7,922 bases of DNA from CAYOSU01 sp964541255 (GTDB lineage Bacteria; Bacillota; Clostridia; Christensenellales; CAMQZB01). Of this stretch, positions 6,317 to 7,922 are shown piece by piece. The stretch is taken from NCBI GenBank assembly GCA_964541255.1, contig CAZIPL010000065.1, forward strand, positions 1 through 7,922, in the 5' to 3' direction. The translations under genes were made by a program, and so were the position numbers. Numbering within the stretch: position 1 is the stretch's first letter; every line of letters starts with the position of its first letter. Under the pieces are notes generated by a model that did not search any database, was not told the DNA's origin, and was given only the letters and a program-made list of their open reading frames with translations.

Positions 6317-6350
6317 AACCGACTTTGGGTTAGTCCCGAAGTCGGTTTTA
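6317..6350 (+). terminator. Intrinsic terminator after the four-span protein gene
   Basis: AACCGACTT (6317-6325) pairs perfectly with AAGTCGGTT (6339-6347). The stem continues through a T-G pair and GGG/CCC to a five-base loop (6330-6334), and four T follow at 6346-6349. It lies 25 bases after the stop. On the other strand the tail is only moderately T-rich, so it may serve the convergent ZIP gene weakly. Confidence 0.9.
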
Positions 6351-6371
6351 ATATATTATAGCTAATAGTTA

Positions 6372-7163
6372 TCATCCAAGTGCAACGTCGAGTATCATCA
6401 TAACAACAAAACCAGCTATTACGCCCCAAGTGCCCGTGTGTGAGTATTCGGAAAGTTTTGCTTCAGGAATCAAGTCCTCTACTACGACAAAAATCATAGC
6501 ACCCGCGGCAAAGCTAAGTAAATAAGGCTGAAATGTAGATAAAACCGATGCTAATAATAGTCCTATTATTGCAGAAATGGGTTCCACTGCACCGCTTCCC
6601 ATACCGAATAAAAACGCCTTAAAGCGTCCCTTTTCTCTTCTTAACGGTAATGCCACCGCAAAACCCTCGGGAATATTTTGAATCCCGATTCCGACAGATA
6701 GACCTAACGCCGCAAGAAACAAAGAATAATCCGATTGAGAAATCGCCGCGCCGTAAGCAAATCCGACCGCAAGACCTTCGGGGATATTATGGATAGTAAC
6801 GGCAAGAAACATCTTCGACGATTTTTTAAGTCCAGACTTTATTCCCTCTTCTTTCTTTGTGCCGTTATGAATGTGAGGAACAAGCCTATCTATCAAAACC
6901 AAAAACAAGCCGCCTGCGATAAAACCTATACTTGCAGGCAAAAATGACAGCTTTCCTAAATTCGAAGAGCTTTCTATCGACGGCAAAAGTAACGACCAAA
7001 CGGACGCGGCAATCATAATTCCCGCAGCAAAGCCCAATATTGCGGAATTTGCCTTATCCGATATGTCTTTTTTTAAGAACAAGACAAACGACGCTCCTAA
7101 AGACGTCATTAAAAAGATAAAGCTTATTCCGCTAATTGTAACAATCAATTCGTTGCCACTCAT
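6372..7163 (-). CDS. ZIP family divalent metal transporter (ZupT-like)
   Basis: The 263-residue protein has the length and eight-span pattern of bacterial ZIP transporters, which import Zn2+ and sometimes Fe2+, Mn2+ or other divalent ions across the cytoplasmic membrane. The metal path is visible as HNIPEG (125-130) in span 4 and QNIPEG (162-167) in span 5. In span 5 a Gln takes the position where some members carry His. The cytosolic loop between spans 3 and 4 carries PHIHNGTKKEE (96-106), a short histidine loop. VEDLIPE (228-234) is the conserved acidic segment near span 7. ATG 7163 has GAGG (7171-7174) seven bases upstream. Its ATG overlaps, as ATGA, the TGA that ends the frame-restored upstream protein, so translational coupling is likely. 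Metal specificity cannot be decided from sequence, and I see no metal-responsive operator. Confidence 0.93.
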   Translation of the reverse strand: MSGNELIVTISGISFIFLMTSLGASFVLFLKKDISDKANSAILGFAAGIMIAASVWSLLLPSIESSSNLGKLSFLPASIGFIAGGLFLVLIDRLVPHIHNGTKKEEGIKSGLKKSSKMFLAVTIHNIPEGLAVGFAYGAAISQSDYSLFLAALGLSVGIGIQNIPEGFAVALPLRREKGRFKAFLFGMGSGAVEPISAIIGLLLASVLSTFQPYLLSFAAGAMIFVVVEDLIPEAKLSEYSHTGTWGVIAGFVVMMILDVALG

Positions 7164-7327
7164 ATGTTTTCCTCGGTAGATTCAATATTTTCAAGAAAGC
7201 CAAAGTTCGTCTTCAAAAAGAGTTTATAATCCTCCTTTATACTATCGTTTTTATATTCGTTTATAATCGTCTTACGTATCCATTCAAGCGATTTTTCGGT
7301 AATTTTTTCAAATTTAGTATACTTTAT
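7160..7327 (-). pseudogene. Out-of-frame C-terminal part of the upstream hypothetical protein
   Basis: Directly after the stop of the 143-residue frame, the -1 frame stays open for 55 codons and ends at TGA 7160-7162. It encodes a clearly protein-like sequence (IKYTKFEKITEKSLEWIRKT onwards, ending IESTEENI). Fusing it after Lys143 gives one 198-residue protein. An extra A in the run AAAA (7327-7330), or a -1 slip on AAA just before the TAA, restores the frame without loss. The segment has no convincing start of its own: a TTG at 7334-7336 has no good ribosome binding site. From memory, the WI-KTI-EY-FLK pattern is the tail of small Firmicutes hypothetical proteins whose N-terminus resembles the gene just upstream; no search was run. 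I infer a frameshift mutation, a homopolymer sequencing error or, less likely, programmed slippage. Confidence 0.75.
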
Positions 7328-7755
7328 TTTCCGCAATTTATCGCTTTCATAAACTCTTCGTAAGAATCGTCGATTGTTTCGACGCTTTTGACTTCAACTT
7401 TTTTGTCAAAAATATATGCATTTGGTATTTTCGAAAACGGCGTCACCAAACTATCGTCGATTTCTACTTTGTATATATATCCCTTTTGATTTTTATATAC
7501 AAGCTCAAGCGCATTTTGATAGTATTCGTCAAAATAGAATATCCCGTCTTTTGTAAATCCGTACGGCGCCCATATCGAATAATTGTTAAGTGGTAAATTC
7601 CCATGTTCGAGCCAGCATTTTTCAACGGCATTAACAAGATAAATTAAAACATTTTCTCTTTTCAAAGAAAAATATAAAAGTCCGTTTCCGTCTACACTTT
7701 TCATCGGGTCAAGATATTTTATGTTAGGAATTTTTGACGCGTGATATAAAATCAT
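7324..7755 (-). CDS. Hypothetical protein, N-terminal part of a frame-broken gene
   Basis: The 143-residue frame starts at ATG 7755 with AAGAAGAGG (GAGG at 7761-7764) five bases upstream, and a promoter at 7783-7811. It opens with ILYHASKIPNIKYLDP and GLLYFSLKRENVLIYL, then has a tryptophan- and tyrosine-rich middle (WAPYGFTKDGIFYFDEYYQ, 63-81) and a strand-rich part (GYIYKVEIDD, 92-101). The YHAS...YFS opening loosely recalls ADP-ribosyltransferase-like folds, but I see no complete catalytic triad and do not assign one. No membrane spans or signal peptide are seen, so it is probably cytosolic. The frame ends abruptly at INCGK-TAA, while the matching C-terminus continues in the -1 frame to 7160. 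The ancestral product was probably 198 residues. It lies upstream of the ZIP transporter in one apparent operon. Confidence 0.8.
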   Translation of the reverse strand: MILYHASKIPNIKYLDPMKSVDGNGLLYFSLKRENVLIYLVNAVEKCWLEHGNLPLNNYSIWAPYGFTKDGIFYFDEYYQNALELVYKNQKGYIYKVEIDDSLVTPFSKIPNAYIFDKKVEVKSVETIDDSYEEFMKAINCGK

Positions 7756-7782
7756 ATAAACCTCTTCTTTAAATGATTTTTG

Positions 7783-7811
7783 ATTTTAATTTAAACAAAA
7801 CAAAAAGTCAA
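7783..7811 (-). promoter_or_regulatory. Sigma-A type promoter of the hypothetical-ZIP operon
   Basis: The minus strand has TTGACT (7806-7811), a 17-base spacer and TAAAAT (7783-7788), one mismatch in each box. Transcription would start near 7776, about 20 bases before ATG 7755, a short leader that still contains the ribosome binding site. Confidence 0.7.
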
Positions 7812-7922
7812 CTCAAAAATATTCTTTTTTATGATATTTCACAATATTAAATAAAAATCGCAGATTTTTGACAATTCGACTTAAAATCTCTTGCTTTTTA
7901 AGCAATCTTTTAGTAAAATATA

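Noticed and set aside
7221..7240. An AAAGGAGG ribosome-binding-like sequence on the minus strand inside the frame-restored C-terminal region.
   Set aside because: No ATG, GTG or TTG lies at proper spacing after it. It encodes Lys-Glu-Asp of the broken gene and is probably accidental.
7853..7905. Two A/T-rich hairpins at the right edge (AAAAATC/GATTTTT and TTGCTT/AAGCAA) and a TTGACA on the plus strand.
   Set aside because: The stems are A/T-dominated and the TTGACA has no -10 at 16-18 bases. Nothing readable follows before the window ends.

Overview
The window reads as an AT-rich low-GC Gram-positive (Firmicutes, probably Clostridia-like) chromosome. The evidence is a T-box leader with a threonine specifier in front of a threonyl-tRNA synthetase gene, clear sigma-A type promoters (TTGACA/TATAAT-like, 17-nt spacers), strong AGGAG-type ribosome binding sites and short U-tailed terminators. 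TGA is used as a stop, so the code looks standard. I see no phage, transposase, CRISPR, tRNA or rRNA gene.

Layout. Left edge (1-323, + strand): a partial open frame of uncertain reality that overlaps two stem-loops, then a 29-codon stub of a VOC/glyoxalase-fold gene with a good ribosome binding site. 361-1823 (- strand): a small P-loop kinase-like gene with its own promoter, followed by a diacylglycerol/lipid kinase. 1942-3177 (- strand): a Cro/C1-type helix-turn-helix regulator fused to a domain of about seven or eight membrane spans. 3178-3480 is a gene-free stretch with a hairpin and a short direct repeat. 3482-5568 (- strand): promoter, T-box leader, a thrS lacking the N-terminal TGS domain, and a terminator. 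5716-6350 (+ strand): a monocistronic unit of strong promoter, orphan four-span membrane protein and strong terminator. 6372-7811 (- strand): promoter, a conserved-looking hypothetical protein broken by a frameshift at an A4 run, and a ZIP metal transporter whose start overlaps the stop of the frame-restored upstream protein (ATGA).

How the genes work together: mostly independent small transcription units. Two linkages are supported. The thrS gene is controlled by uncharged tRNA-Thr through its T-box. The hypothetical gene and the ZIP transporter look like one translationally coupled operon. I did not find a convincing new multi-gene system. The most useful leads are the single-base frame break (7327-7330), the orphan tetraspan protein with its strong signals, and the two mutually exclusive foldings at the left edge.
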